Positions 54,541 to 63,900 of a stretch of DNA of 64,000 nucleotides are shown piece after piece. The stretch is taken from positions 434,858 to 498,857 of the forward strand of contig NZ_LMMV01000021.1 in the NCBI RefSeq assembly GCF_001422405.1, in the 5' to 3' direction. Position numbers and translations under genes: made by a program. The notes under the pieces are model-generated. The model was not told the DNA's origin and ran no database searches. It was given only the letters and a program-made list of their open reading frames with translations. The stretch comes from Pseudorhodoferax sp. Leaf267. Lineage in GTDB: Bacteria > Pseudomonadota > Gammaproteobacteria > Burkholderiales > Burkholderiaceae_C. How positions within the stretch are numbered: position 1 is the stretch's first letter; each line of letters opens with the position of its first letter.

Positions 54541-55536
54541 TCACTCGATGGCGACATTGGCCGTCTTGACGTACCGGCCCCAGCGATCGATCTCGCTCAG
54601 GTAGAAGCTCTGGTACGCGCGCTGCTCCATGTGCTCGGAGACGAAGAACATCTTCTTGGTCTGCTCGGCGACGGCAGGCTCGCTGAGGGTGGCGTCGACC
54701 GCCTCGTGCACGCGCGCAATGACGTCCGCCGGCAAGCCGGACGGGCCGAAGATGCCCACCCACGGCCCTCTCGCGACATCAACGCCGTTCTCCTTGAACG
54801 TCGCAACGTCCGGAAACTCCGGCAGCCGCTGCGGCATGGCAACCGCCAGCAGGCGCAGCGCGCCGTTGCGGATATGCGGTTCGACGGTGGACAGCACATT
54901 GATCGAACAGTCGAGCTGCTGGGACAGCTGGGCCTGCAACAGCGGCGCGGTGCCGTTGTAGGGCACATGCAGCAGGTCGACGCCCTTCGCCTGCTTGAAC
55001 GCCTCCATGATGAGGTGCCCGGACGTCGCGGTGCTCCATGATCCGAAGCTCAAGGGGGCTTTGGCGTCCTTGGCCATCTGCAGGAACTGGGCGAGGTTCT
55101 TGGCCGGGTGCGAGGCGCTCACGACCAGGGCCGCGGGGAAGAAGCCCAGCGGTGCAATGGCGACGAAGTCTTTCTTTGCGTCGTACGGCGCCTTCTTCAT
55201 GGCGCTGGGCGCGATGGTGTGCGACTCCAGGCCGCCGTAGACCAGCGTGTAGCCGTCGGCAGGGCTGCGCGCCGCAGCCACGCTCCCGATCGTGCCGATG
55301 GCGCCTGGACGGTTGTCGACCACGATCGCCTGGCCGCCGAGCCGCTTCTGCAGACTCGGGGCCATGAGGCGCACGATCACATCGCCGCCGCCGCCAGCGG
55401 CCCATGGCACGATGATCTTGATCGGCCGGTTGGGGTACGCACCGCCCTGGGCGAGCGTGGAGGTCGCGAACGTTGGCAACATCGCGGCGCCAAGGGAGCC
55501 GAGGATGGCGCGGCGCGTGATCTGAAGGTGTGTCAT
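54541..55536 (-). CDS. Bug/TctC-family periplasmic solute-binding protein (mevalonate-cluster)
   Basis: A 331-residue receptor: signal (ITRRAILGSLGAAMLPTFATSTLAQ), YPNRPIKIIVPWAAGGGGD, IVVDNRPGAIGTIGSVAAA, HVPYNGTAPLLQAQLSQQL. It follows the HMG-CoA reductase gene by 43 bp in the same direction and is probably in its operon, so a mevalonate or related branched acid ligand is a reasonable inference. No transporter partner is visible. Confidence 0.9.
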   Translation of the reverse strand: MTHLQITRRAILGSLGAAMLPTFATSTLAQGGAYPNRPIKIIVPWAAGGGGDVIVRLMAPSLQKRLGGQAIVVDNRPGAIGTIGSVAAARSPADGYTLVYGGLESHTIAPSAMKKAPYDAKKDFVAIAPLGFFPAALVVSASHPAKNLAQFLQMAKDAKAPLSFGSWSTATSGHLIMEAFKQAKGVDLLHVPYNGTAPLLQAQLSQQLDCSINVLSTVEPHIRNGALRLLAVAMPQRLPEFPDVATFKENGVDVARGPWVGIFGPSGLPADVIARVHEAVDATLSEPAVAEQTKKMFFVSEHMEQRAYQSFYLSEIDRWGRYVKTANVAIE

Positions 55537-55579
55537 TTCTGTTGTCTCCGATTTGTTGGATGGATGGAGGGGCGTTGGC

Positions 55580-56893
55580 TTACGTGCGACGCAGTTCCTG
55601 CAGGAGCGCGGCCGCCCGGTCGGTGCGCACGTCGTGCTCGGCGGCCATGCGCTTGGCGACGGCGTCGATCTCATCGCCCGTGGCACCCGCGACCAGCGCG
55701 ATGTTGCGGGCGTGCAGGGCCATGTGGCCGCGCTGGATGCCTTCGGTGGCCAGGGCACGCAGGGCGCCGAGGTTCTGGGCCAGGCCCACGGCGACTGCCA
55801 CCTCGCCCAGCTCCTGCGCCGACTGCACACCCATGATCTTCAGCGACAGACGGGCCAGCGGGTGGGTCTTGGTGGCCCCGCCCACCAGGCCGACCGGCAT
55901 CGGCATCTCGATGGTGCCGACGAGTGCACCGCTGGCGTCCTTCTCCCAGGTGGTCAGCGAGGTGTAGCGCCCGCTGCGGCAGGCGTAGGCGTGGGCACCG
56001 GCTTCGACGGCACGCCAGTCGTTGCCGGTGGCCACGATGACGGGGTCGATGCCGTTCATGATCCCCTTGTTGTGCGTGGCCGCGCGGTAGGGGTCGACGG
56101 CCGCGAAGGTGTAGGCATCGATCACGCCTTCGACGATCTCCTCGCCGCTACGCTCCCCGGTCTGGAGCACCTCGGGGGTGAGCCGCACGCGGGCCCGGGC
56201 CAGGCGCAGGTCGGCCAGGTTCGACAGGATGCGCAGGCGCACCGTGCCGCCGGTCAGCCTCTCGACCAGCGGAGAGACCGACTCGGCCATGGTGTTGACC
56301 GTGTTGGCCCCCATGGCGTCGCGCACGTCGACGATCAGGTGCATGACGACCATCGGGCCGCGTGGCGTGTCCGGGAACACATGGACCTCGATGTCGCGGC
56401 AGCCCCCGCCCAGGCCGATCAGGATCTTGTCGCGGCTGTTGGCGATCTCCAGGATCTCGGCGCGCTGGCGCAGCAGGGCCAGGCGCGCGCCGTAGGGGTC
56501 AGCGATGCCGATGACCTGCACCTGGGCGCGCATCAGCGGCCCGGTGCTGGACGCCTCGAAGCCGCCGCAGTCACGTGCCAGCTTGGCCATGAACGAGGCC
56601 GCGGCCACGACGGACGGCTCTTCGACCACCATCGGCACGAGCACATCGCGGCCGTTGACCAGGAAGTTGCTGCCGATGCCGAATGGAAGCTCGAAGGTGC
56701 CGATGACGTTCTCGATCATGCCGTTGGCGCGCTCCACGCTCAGCGCACCTGGCCTGGTCATGAGGGCGATCTCGTCTTCGGACAGGTGGGCGATGCGCGC
56801 GACGTGCTCGAAACGTTGCGCGGGCGTGAGGGATCGGAAGTTGGGCAGGCGGGAATCGACCAAGGGCTGTCTCCTGAGGGAAGGTTGCGGCAT
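55580..56893 (-). CDS. mvaA: Degradative (class II) 3-hydroxy-3-methylglutaryl-CoA reductase
   Basis: A 437-residue class II HMG-CoA reductase strongly similar to Pseudomonas mevalonii MvaA (428): [19 protein letters not shown] (54-72), catalytic Glu in VPMVVEEPS (E92), lysine in [12 protein letters not shown], Asp in [22 protein letters not shown], and catalytic His in [11 protein letters not shown]. In the catabolic direction it oxidises mevalonate to HMG-CoA with NAD. ATG at 56893 is chosen because an upstream start adds 25 residues lacking in the family and would overlap the operator repeats. The companion HMG-CoA lyase (mvaB) is not in the window. Confidence 0.92.
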   Translation of the reverse strand: MPQPSLRRQPLVDSRLPNFRSLTPAQRFEHVARIAHLSEDEIALMTRPGALSVERANGMIENVIGTFELPFGIGSNFLVNGRDVLVPMVVEEPSVVAAASFMAKLARDCGGFEASSTGPLMRAQVQVIGIADPYGARLALLRQRAEILEIANSRDKILIGLGGGCRDIEVHVFPDTPRGPMVVMHLIVDVRDAMGANTVNTMAESVSPLVERLTGGTVRLRILSNLADLRLARARVRLTPEVLQTGERSGEEIVEGVIDAYTFAAVDPYRAATHNKGIMNGIDPVIVATGNDWRAVEAGAHAYACRSGRYTSLTTWEKDASGALVGTIEMPMPVGLVGGATKTHPLARLSLKIMGVQSAQELGEVAVAVGLAQNLGALRALATEGIQRGHMALHARNIALVAGATGDEIDAVAKRMAAEHDVRTDRAAALLQELRRT

Positions 56894-56900
56894 GGGCAAA

Positions 56901-56935
56901 CTGTAGAAGATCTGTACCAAGTTAAAAAGGTACAG
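56901..56935. promoter_or_regulatory. MocR-type operator repeats
   Basis: Three copies of a CTGTA-type half-site: direct copies at 56901-56905 and 56912-56916 (11-bp spacing) and an inverted copy TACAG at 56931-56935. The latter two form a perfect 7-bp inverted repeat CTGTACC-N10-GGTACAG (56912-56918/56929-56935). This AT-rich 100-bp region lies between mvaA and the divergent MocR gene. Such mixed direct/inverted half-sites are typical of MocR-regulated promoters. Confidence 0.65.
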
Positions 56936-56993
56936 TTTTGCCAAACAGACGCCGATGCTTGGTGACAATTTTTCGGTGTGTCATAGTCAACCA

Positions 56994-58436
56994 ATGACAG
57001 TTGATGCCACATCCAAGACACGCCGGAGCCGGTCTGCGACGCTGCCGTTGACCGTGGCCGACGCCATCGAACGGCAGATCCGGGACGGCGCCTACCAGGC
57101 CGGCGACAGGCTGCCCTCGCTGCGGGAGATGGCCGATCTGCACAAGTACGCCAAGAACACGGTGGTCACCGCGTTCGAGCTGCTGGTGTCGCGCGGCCTG
57201 GTGGAGCCGCGCCGCGGTGCGGGCTACTTCGTCGTCGACAAGCCGCCGTCCAGATCGGCCGACGACGAAGCCGGCAGCCTGGGCCGGGCGATGGACATCG
57301 TCTGGCTCATGCGCGAGCAGCTCAAGACCGAGCCAGACGCCTTGGCCGTGGCAGACGGGTTTCCGCCGGTCGAGTGGCTGGCCGATGTGCGGCTCGACAA
57401 GTACCACCACAAGGTGGTGCGCACGGGGCTGGGCTCGCTGTTCCGCTACGGCAGCCGCTTCGGCTACGCGCCGCTGCGCGAGCACCTGGTGCGCAAGCTC
57501 GCAGACTTCGGCATCGGCGCCGAGCCGCGGCAAATCGTGTTGACGCACGGCGCCAACGAAGCGATGGACATCGTCATCCGCTACTTCGTGCCGCCCGGCG
57601 GCAAGGTGCTGGTCGACGACCCCGGCTACTACCCGCTGTTCGGCAAGCTGAAGATGGCCAGCGCCGAGGTGCTGGGCGTGCCGCGCCTGCACGACGGGCC
57701 GGACCTGGAAGCGCTGGAGCAGCTGTTGATCACCCAGCGTCCCCGGCTGTTCTTCACGCAGTCGCTCGCCCACAACCCGACCGGCTCGGACCTGTCCGCG
57801 GCGAAGGCCTTTCGCGTGCTGCAACTGGCACAGAAATACGACCTGCTGATCGTGGAGAACGATCCCCTGGCAGACTTCAAGCCGACCTCGTCGCCGCGCC
57901 TGGCTTCACTGGACCAGCTGGAGCGCACGATCTACATCGGCAGCTTCTCGAAGTCGTTCTCGGCCGCGCTGCGCGTGGGCTTCATCGCCTGCGGCGCTGA
58001 CCTGGCCAGCGACCTGGCCGACCTGAAGGCGCTGATCCACGTGAGCAGCTCCGAGTATTGCGAGCGGACGGTCGACGTTATGTTGAGCGAAGGCCACTAC
58101 CAACGTCATCTGACCCGGTTGCGCAACCGGCTGGGCGAAGCGACCGATGGTGCGCGAGCGCTGTTCGAGTCTGTCGGCGCGCACATCTTCGCGAAGAACG
58201 CCCAGTCGCTCTACCTGTGGGCATCCCTGCCTGGCGTGGAGGATTCGATGGCCCTGGCCACAGCGCTGTTGCCGCAGAACATCCGACTGGCGCCTGGCAG
58301 GATTTTCAGCGTTGACACCGCGGCGATCTCGCCATGGTCACGCTACAACGTGGGTGCCGTGATGGACCCACGGTTCAGCAAAGCGCTGCAAAGTGCGTTG
58401 AAGCAATTGGGTTCACCCAGGAAACCCGGACGTTGA
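56994..58436 (+). CDS. MocR-type GntR regulator with aminotransferase-like domain
   Basis: A 480-residue regulator: N-terminal GntR winged helix-turn-helix (VADAIERQIRDGAYQAGDRLPSLREMADLHKYAKNTVVTAFELLVSRGLVEPRRGAGYFV, about residues 21-80) joined to a fold-type I PLP domain whose lysine lies in IGSFSKSFSAALRVGF. MocR proteins sense PLP adducts or amino compounds. Divergent from mvaA with repeated operator half-sites between them, it likely controls mevalonate use. ATG at 56994 is taken over one at 56955, as it leaves the operator untranslated and starts near the HTH. A hairpin follows its stop. Confidence 0.88.
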   Translation: MTVDATSKTRRSRSATLPLTVADAIERQIRDGAYQAGDRLPSLREMADLHKYAKNTVVTAFELLVSRGLVEPRRGAGYFVVDKPPSRSADDEAGSLGRAMDIVWLMREQLKTEPDALAVADGFPPVEWLADVRLDKYHHKVVRTGLGSLFRYGSRFGYAPLREHLVRKLADFGIGAEPRQIVLTHGANEAMDIVIRYFVPPGGKVLVDDPGYYPLFGKLKMASAEVLGVPRLHDGPDLEALEQLLITQRPRLFFTQSLAHNPTGSDLSAAKAFRVLQLAQKYDLLIVENDPLADFKPTSSPRLASLDQLERTIYIGSFSKSFSAALRVGFIACGADLASDLADLKALIHVSSSEYCERTVDVMLSEGHYQRHLTRLRNRLGEATDGARALFESVGAHIFAKNAQSLYLWASLPGVEDSMALATALLPQNIRLAPGRIFSVDTAAISPWSRYNVGAVMDPRFSKALQSALKQLGSPRKPGR

Positions 58437-58466
58437 CAGGCGATGCGCGCTTGCCGCGCAGTGTCA
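58434..58466. terminator. Hairpin between convergent genes
   Basis: Inner stem TGCGCG/CGCGCA (58444-58449/58455-58460) with a 5-nt loop inside an outer TGACA/TGTCA pair (58434-58438/58462-58466). It covers the stops of both the MocR gene and the convergent amidohydrolase gene. Likely bidirectional terminator; no U-run. Confidence 0.45.
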
Positions 58467-59273
58467 GCGGTACAGCGCTTCGGGATTGGCCTGCAGCACC
58501 CGCTGCACTAGGGCATCGTCGCCGGCCCATTCCTTGAACATCGCCAGAAGCCGCGCCGCATCCGGCTCGGGCACCATGCGCAAGTGCGGCCAGTCGCTGC
58601 CCCAGACCAGGCGCTCCCGGTTGGCCTCAACCATCCTCTGCTGGAACACGCGGCCGGCCTGCCAATCGGGCGCGTGCAGCAGGTTGCGGTAGGCGCAGAG
58701 CTTGACCCAGACCTTGCCCGTCGCCAGCAGATCCAGCAGCGTGCGAAAGCCCGGGTCATCGACACCGGCCGCCACGTCGAAGCCGCCCATGTGGTCGATG
58801 ACGACCGGTACGGGCAAGGCCTTGAGTTGCGCCGCGATGGCGGGCAGTACTTTGCAGTCGGTCCACAGCTCGGCGTGCAGGCCGGCATCGGCCAGGTGCG
58901 GTGCCAACGCCAGCAGATCGTCGAACGAGGCGCTGCCGGCGAAGTTGTTGCCCGGGCCGCTGCGGTGGCTGAAGCGCGCGCCGCGCACACCGCGTGCGTG
59001 CAGGCCGGCCAGTGGCAGCGTGTCGCCAGGCTGCACGACGACCACGCCGCGCCAGCCGGGCCGGGCGGCCAGGGCGTCGAGCAGCAGTGCGCGGTCCTTG
59101 CCGTAGGCGCTGGCATGCACGAGCACGCCGTGGGCCAGGCCCAGGCGCTGCAGCAGGGCGTCGTACTGCGACTCGACGGCCTCGGGCGGGGTGTAGCTGC
59201 GCTCGGCGGCCAGCGGGTAGCGTGCGTAGGGGCCGAAGAGGTGGGCGTGGCAGTCCCAGCCGGCGCGGGTCAT
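58464..59273 (-). CDS. Amidohydrolase of the 2-pyrone-4,6-dicarboxylate hydrolase (LigI)-like family
   Basis: A 269-residue metal-dependent hydrolase: N-terminal DCHAHLFGP (metal-ligand HxH near residues 9-11), HASAYGKD, GARFSHRSGPG, VVIDHMGGFD (about 157-166) and a late WGSDWPHLR (about 229-237, metal Asp). The family opens pyrone/lactone rings in aromatic-acid breakdown. Its ATG overlaps the stop of the upstream carboxymuconolactone-decarboxylase-like gene by 4 nt, so the two act in the same pathway. Exact substrate not determined. Confidence 0.82.
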   Translation of the reverse strand: MTRAGWDCHAHLFGPYARYPLAAERSYTPPEAVESQYDALLQRLGLAHGVLVHASAYGKDRALLLDALAARPGWRGVVVVQPGDTLPLAGLHARGVRGARFSHRSGPGNNFAGSASFDDLLALAPHLADAGLHAELWTDCKVLPAIAAQLKALPVPVVIDHMGGFDVAAGVDDPGFRTLLDLLATGKVWVKLCAYRNLLHAPDWQAGRVFQQRMVEANRERLVWGSDWPHLRMVPEPDAARLLAMFKEWAGDDALVQRVLQANPEALYR

Positions 59274-59842
59274 GCCAGCGCGCCGTGTTGCGGCAGCAGG
59301 AAAGCCGGCGCCACGCCCTCGGGCAGCGGGATCTCGTGGCAGTTCAGCGTCATGGCGACCAGCGTGTAGTAGCCGATCAACGCCGTGAGCTCGACCACGC
59401 CGCGCTCGCCGAAGCGGGCCAGCGCACGGGCGTAGGTGGCGTCGGAGACGGAGCGGTGGCGGTTGAGCTCGACGGCGTAGGCGTGCAGCGCGGCATCGTC
59501 TTCCGACAGGCCGGCCGGCTCGGTCTGCGCCAGCAGGGCCGCGATGACGGCGGGCTCGATGCCGGCCTTCTCGGCCTCGCTGCGGTGGGCGTACCACTCG
59601 AAGGGCGATTGGCAGGCGCGGCCCGTGACGAGGATGGCGATCTCGGACTGGCGCGGCGTGAGCGTGGTGCCGTAACGCAGCAGCGCGCCGAAAGCCTGCC
59701 ACTTGTCGGCCAGCTCTGGGTTGTGCAGCGCGGCGCGCAGCGGGCCCTGGATCCGGCCGCGCGGGCCGGACACGATGCGGTCGTGGACGGCGCGCTGTGC
59801 GTCGTCCATGGTGTCGGTGGGAAATAGCGTGATGCGGGGCAT
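59270..59842 (-). CDS. Carboxymuconolactone decarboxylase-family protein
   Basis: A 190-residue AhpD/CMD-fold protein: helix with TGRACQSPFEWYAHRSEAEKAG (about 73-94) and a C-terminal helix ending YTLVAMTLNCHEI. The CxxC redox pair of AhpD is missing, so it is more likely a decarboxylase or isomerase-type member than a peroxidase partner. Start at 59842; an upstream ATG at 60148 precedes unrelated sequence. Overlaps the amidohydrolase start (ATGA), and both follow the LysR gene by 82 bp in the same direction. Confidence 0.82.
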   Translation of the reverse strand: MPRITLFPTDTMDDAQRAVHDRIVSGPRGRIQGPLRAALHNPELADKWQAFGALLRYGTTLTPRQSEIAILVTGRACQSPFEWYAHRSEAEKAGIEPAVIAALLAQTEPAGLSEDDAALHAYAVELNRHRSVSDATYARALARFGERGVVELTALIGYYTLVAMTLNCHEIPLPEGVAPAFLLPQHGALA

Positions 59843-59924
59843 GCGGTCGTCTCCTGTCGGCCAAAGCTGGCCCGCCAGCTTAGAGGCTGCATGCCGGGCC
59901 GCGTGGCCGACGTGCGCAAGGCTG

Positions 59925-60917
59925 CTATGCGGCGGCCGGCAAACCGCCAGGTGTGGCAGCGCCCGAGCGCCACATGCCGCTGCGCGCGCTGTCTTCCACG
60001 ATCTGCACGATCTCGGCGGCCACCGCGGCCACGGCCCGGCTCGGGCCCTTGCTGCGCGCCATCGCCATGGACACGATGCGCTGCAGCGTGGGCGACGCGA
60101 TACGGGCCGCCTGCAGCTTGCCCTCCTGCACCTCGGACCACACGGCATGGATCGGCAGCACGGTGTAGAGCCGCGCCTCGGCCACGGTGGAGCGCATCAG
60201 CGGCAGCGAATCGGCCTCGATGACGGGGGCCAGCGTGATGCGCTCGTGTCGGGCCATGGCGTCCAGCGCAGTGCGCAGGCCGTTGGGCACGCCGGGCAGG
60301 ATAAAGGGCAGCCCATCGAGCGCGGAGAACGGCACTTCGTCGGCAGCCGTGAGCCGATCACCCGCGGCGCCGATCAGGTAGCTGTCCACCATGGCCAGGG
60401 CCTGCTCGCTCTCGGGCGGCGCGCTGCCGTAGCGGTACAGGATGGCGATGTCGACGCGCGCGTCGGCCAACCATTCCTCGACCTGGCCGCTGGAGCCTTC
60501 CAGCACCTTGAGCTGCACGCCCGGGTGCTTCTCGCGCAGCTGCTTGAACAGCCGGCCGACCATGGGGTTGGTGATGGAGGGCAGCGAGCCCAGCGTGACG
60601 CGGCCGGCCGGCTCGCGCGCTTCGCCCAGGATCTCGGCCTCCAGCTGCTCGGCGTCCGACAGCAAGGCCTTGACCAGCGGGAAGATGCGCTGGCCCACAT
60701 CGGACAGCGCCACGCCGCGGCCCGTGCGGTTGAACAGCCGCGCCTTGCACTCGCGCTCCAGCGCGTTGAGGTGGCGGCTCAGCAGCGATTGGTTGCTGTC
60801 CAGGAACAGGGCCGCGCGCGTGAGGCTGCCGAGCTCGGCGATGGCCAGGAAGGCGCGCCATTTCTGCAGGTCGGAGGTCAGATCCAGCCGCAACTGCGTG
60901 GGCTTGTGGGACTGCAT
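59925..60917 (-). CDS. LysR-family transcriptional regulator
   Basis: A 330-residue LysR-type protein: N-terminal winged helix (RAFLAIAELGSLTRAALFLDSNQSLLSRHLNALERECKARLF, about 21-62) and an effector-binding domain beginning VTLGSLPSITNPMVGRLF (107-124). It precedes the carboxymuconolactone-decarboxylase-like/amidohydrolase pair in the same orientation, unlike the usual divergent layout, so it might be co-transcribed with them. It is longer than typical by about 25 residues at the C-terminus (SGAATPGGLPAAA). Effector unknown. Confidence 0.88.
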   Translation of the reverse strand: MQSHKPTQLRLDLTSDLQKWRAFLAIAELGSLTRAALFLDSNQSLLSRHLNALERECKARLFNRTGRGVALSDVGQRIFPLVKALLSDAEQLEAEILGEAREPAGRVTLGSLPSITNPMVGRLFKQLREKHPGVQLKVLEGSSGQVEEWLADARVDIAILYRYGSAPPESEQALAMVDSYLIGAAGDRLTAADEVPFSALDGLPFILPGVPNGLRTALDAMARHERITLAPVIEADSLPLMRSTVAEARLYTVLPIHAVWSEVQEGKLQAARIASPTLQRIVSMAMARSKGPSRAVAAVAAEIVQIVEDSARSGMWRSGAATPGGLPAAA

Positions 60918-60961
60918 GGGTCACCGTCTCCAGGTGAACGAAAGGGGCTGGATTGTCGGCG

Positions 60962-63900
60962 CTACTGGTTCAGCTGCGCCCAGGTCTTGTCCAGCCGCTT
61001 CACGCTGACCGGCTGCGGCGTGCGCAGCTCCTGCGCGAAGAAGCTCACGCGCAGCTCCTCGAGCAGCCAGCGCAGCTCGAGCATGCGGCTGTCGACCTGG
61101 CCCTTGCGGTCCGCCACCAGGCGCCAGTAGCGCTGCTCCTGGGGGCGCAGCTCGGCCATGCGGGCGGCGTCGCGCGCCGGGTCGGCGCGCAGCTTGTCCA
61201 GCCGCAGCGTGATGGCTTTCAGGTAGCGCACCACGTGCTGCAGTTGCGCCCAGGGCGTGTCTTCGAGGAAGCGCTTGGGCATCAGGCGCTGCAACTGCTG
61301 CTGCACGTCGGCCGCGATGTCGGCCGGCGGGCGCGCGTCCTTGAGCTTGCGCACGGCGGCGGCATATTCGACGAGGATGCCGCTGGCCAGGCGGGCGACC
61401 TCGCCCGCGATCAGGGTCAGGCGGCCCCGGCCCTCCTCCACGCGGCGCTTGAAGGCGATGGCGTCGCTGGGCAGCGGGTCGAGCAGGAAGGCGCGGTCCA
61501 GCGCCACGGCGATGATCTGCGTGCGCAGCTCTTCCACCGTGCCCAGCGGCATGAAGGCGACCGCCATCTTCTGCAGGTCGGGGATGTTCTTTTCCAGGTA
61601 CTTCAGCGCGTCGCGGATCTGCAGCGCGAACAAGCGGCGCAGGCCGGCGCGGTGCCTGGCCGCGGCGACATCGGGCTCGTCGAAGACCTCGATGCGCACG
61701 GCGTCCCCGCCGTCGATCAGCGCCGGAAAGCCCACCAACGACTGGCCGCCCTTGCGGATTTCCATGAGCTCAGGCAGTTCGCCGAACGTCCAGGCGGTGT
61801 AGGACTGGCCTTCGGGCACGACGGGCTTGGGCTTGTCGGGCGCCTGGCCCTTCACGGGCGCCTTGGGAGCCTCGGGCTGCGGCGCCTGCACGGTGGCCGC
61901 CAGCTTCAGGCCGGCCAGGGCCTGGAATGCGCCGCGCGCCTGCGCGCCGAGTTCGGCCTTCAGCGCCGCGAGGTTACGGCTCATGCCCAATTGGCGGCCA
62001 TGCTCGTCCACCACCTGCAGGTTCATGAACAAATGCGGGCTCAGCATGTCGAGCTTGAAGTCGGTGCGCTTGACGTCCAGGCTGCTCGCATCGCGCACCG
62101 CCTTGAGCAGCGTGTCGGAGAGGCTGCCCTGCGCGAACGGCAGCTCGGCCGCCAGGCGCGTAGCCGACTCGGGCAGCGGCACGAAGCGCGAGCGCGGGCG
62201 CTGCGGCAGGCTCTTCAGCAGCGCCTGGATCTTGTCCTTGAGCATGCCGGGCACCAGCCATTCGCAGCGCTCGTCCGCCACCTGGTTCAGCACGAACAGC
62301 GGCACGGTGACGGTGAGGCCGTCGCGCGCGTTGCCAGGCTCGTGCAGGTAAGTGGCCGCGCAGTCCACGCCGCCCAGGCGCACCGTGCGCGGAAAGGCGT
62401 CGGTCGTGATGCCAGCGGCCTCGTGGCGCATGAGCTCCTCGCGCGAGAGCAGCAGCAGCTTGGGGTTGGTCTTGACGGCCTCGCGCCACCAGGCCTCGAA
62501 GGTGCGGCCGCTGTAGACGTCGGCCGGCAGCTGCTTGTCGTAGTAGGCGTAGATCAGCTCTTCGTCGACCAGCACGTCCTGACGGCGCGACTTGTGCTCC
62601 AGCGCCTCCACTTGCGCGATGGTGCGCTGGTTGGCCGCGGCGAACGGCAGCCTGGTCTCCCACTGGCCCGCGACCAGGCCTTCGCGGATGAAAACCTCGC
62701 GCGCGCCGACCGCGTCCACGCGGTGGAAGGGCACGCGGCGGTTGTTGTAGATGACCAGGCCGTACAGCGTGGCGCGCTCCAACGCCACGACCTCGGCGGC
62801 CTTCTTTTCCCAGTGCGGGTCGAGCAGTTGTTTCTTGAGCAGGTGGCCGCCGACCTCTTCGAGCCACTGCGGTTCGATGTTGGCGATGCCGCGGCCGAAC
62901 AGGCGCGTGGTCTCGACCAATTCCGCAGCGGCGATCCAGCGGCCGGGCTTCTTCTTCAAGTGCGCGCCGGGATGGCGGTAGAACTTGATGCCGCGCGCGC
63001 CCAGGTACGCGTCGTCGTCCTCGGGCTTCAGGCCGATGTTGCCGAGCAGGCCGGCCAGCATGGCCATGTGCAGCTGCTCGTAGCTGGCGGGCTCGTCGTT
63101 GAGCTTCCAGCGGTGTTCGGTGACGACGGTCAGCAGCTGGCTGTGGATGTCGCGCCACTCGCGCACGCGGCGGATGTTGATGAAGTTCTGGCGCAGCAGT
63201 TGCTCGTATTGGCGGTTGCTGAGCTTGTGCGTGGCATGCGGAACCTCGGCAGGCGCGCCGGTCTTGCCCCCTCTCCCGCCCGCGGGAGAGGGTTGGGGTG
63301 AGGGTGCCCCGCCCCGCGCATCATGGATCCAGTGCCACAGCCGCAGATACCCACTGAACTCGCTCTTCTCGTCGTCGAACTTGGCATGCTGCTGGTCGGC
63401 CTGGGCCTGCATGTCCATGGGACGGTCGCGCACGTCCTGCACCGACAGCGCGGACGCGATGACCAGCACCTCGCTCAGGGCCTTGCGGTCGCGGCCGGCC
63501 AGGATGATGCGGCCCACGCGCGGGTCCAGCGGCAGGCGCGCCAGCTCGGCGCCGACAGCGGTCAGCACGTTGTTGTCGTCCACCGCGCCGAGTTCGTTGA
63601 GCAGCTGGTAGCCGTCGGTGATGGCACGCTTGGACGGCGCCTCGACGAAGGGGAAATCCTCCACCTCGCCCAGGTGCAGCGACTTCATGCGCAGGATCAC
63701 GCCGGCGAGCGAGCTGCGCAGGATCTCGGGGTCGGTGAAGCGCGGGCGGCCGTTGAAGTCGTCCTCGCCATACAGGCGGATGCAGATGCCGTCGGCCACG
63801 CGGCCGCAGCGGCCGGCGCGCTGGTTGGCCGCGGCCTGGCTGATGGGCTCGACCAGCAGCTGCTCGACCTTGCTGCGCAGGCTGTAGCGCTTGACGCGCG

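Noticed and set aside
60953-63301. Long plus-strand frame opposite hrpA
   Set aside because: Shadow of the helicase gene: no domains, Arg/Gln/His-biased composition, and hrpA motifs are unambiguous on the minus strand.
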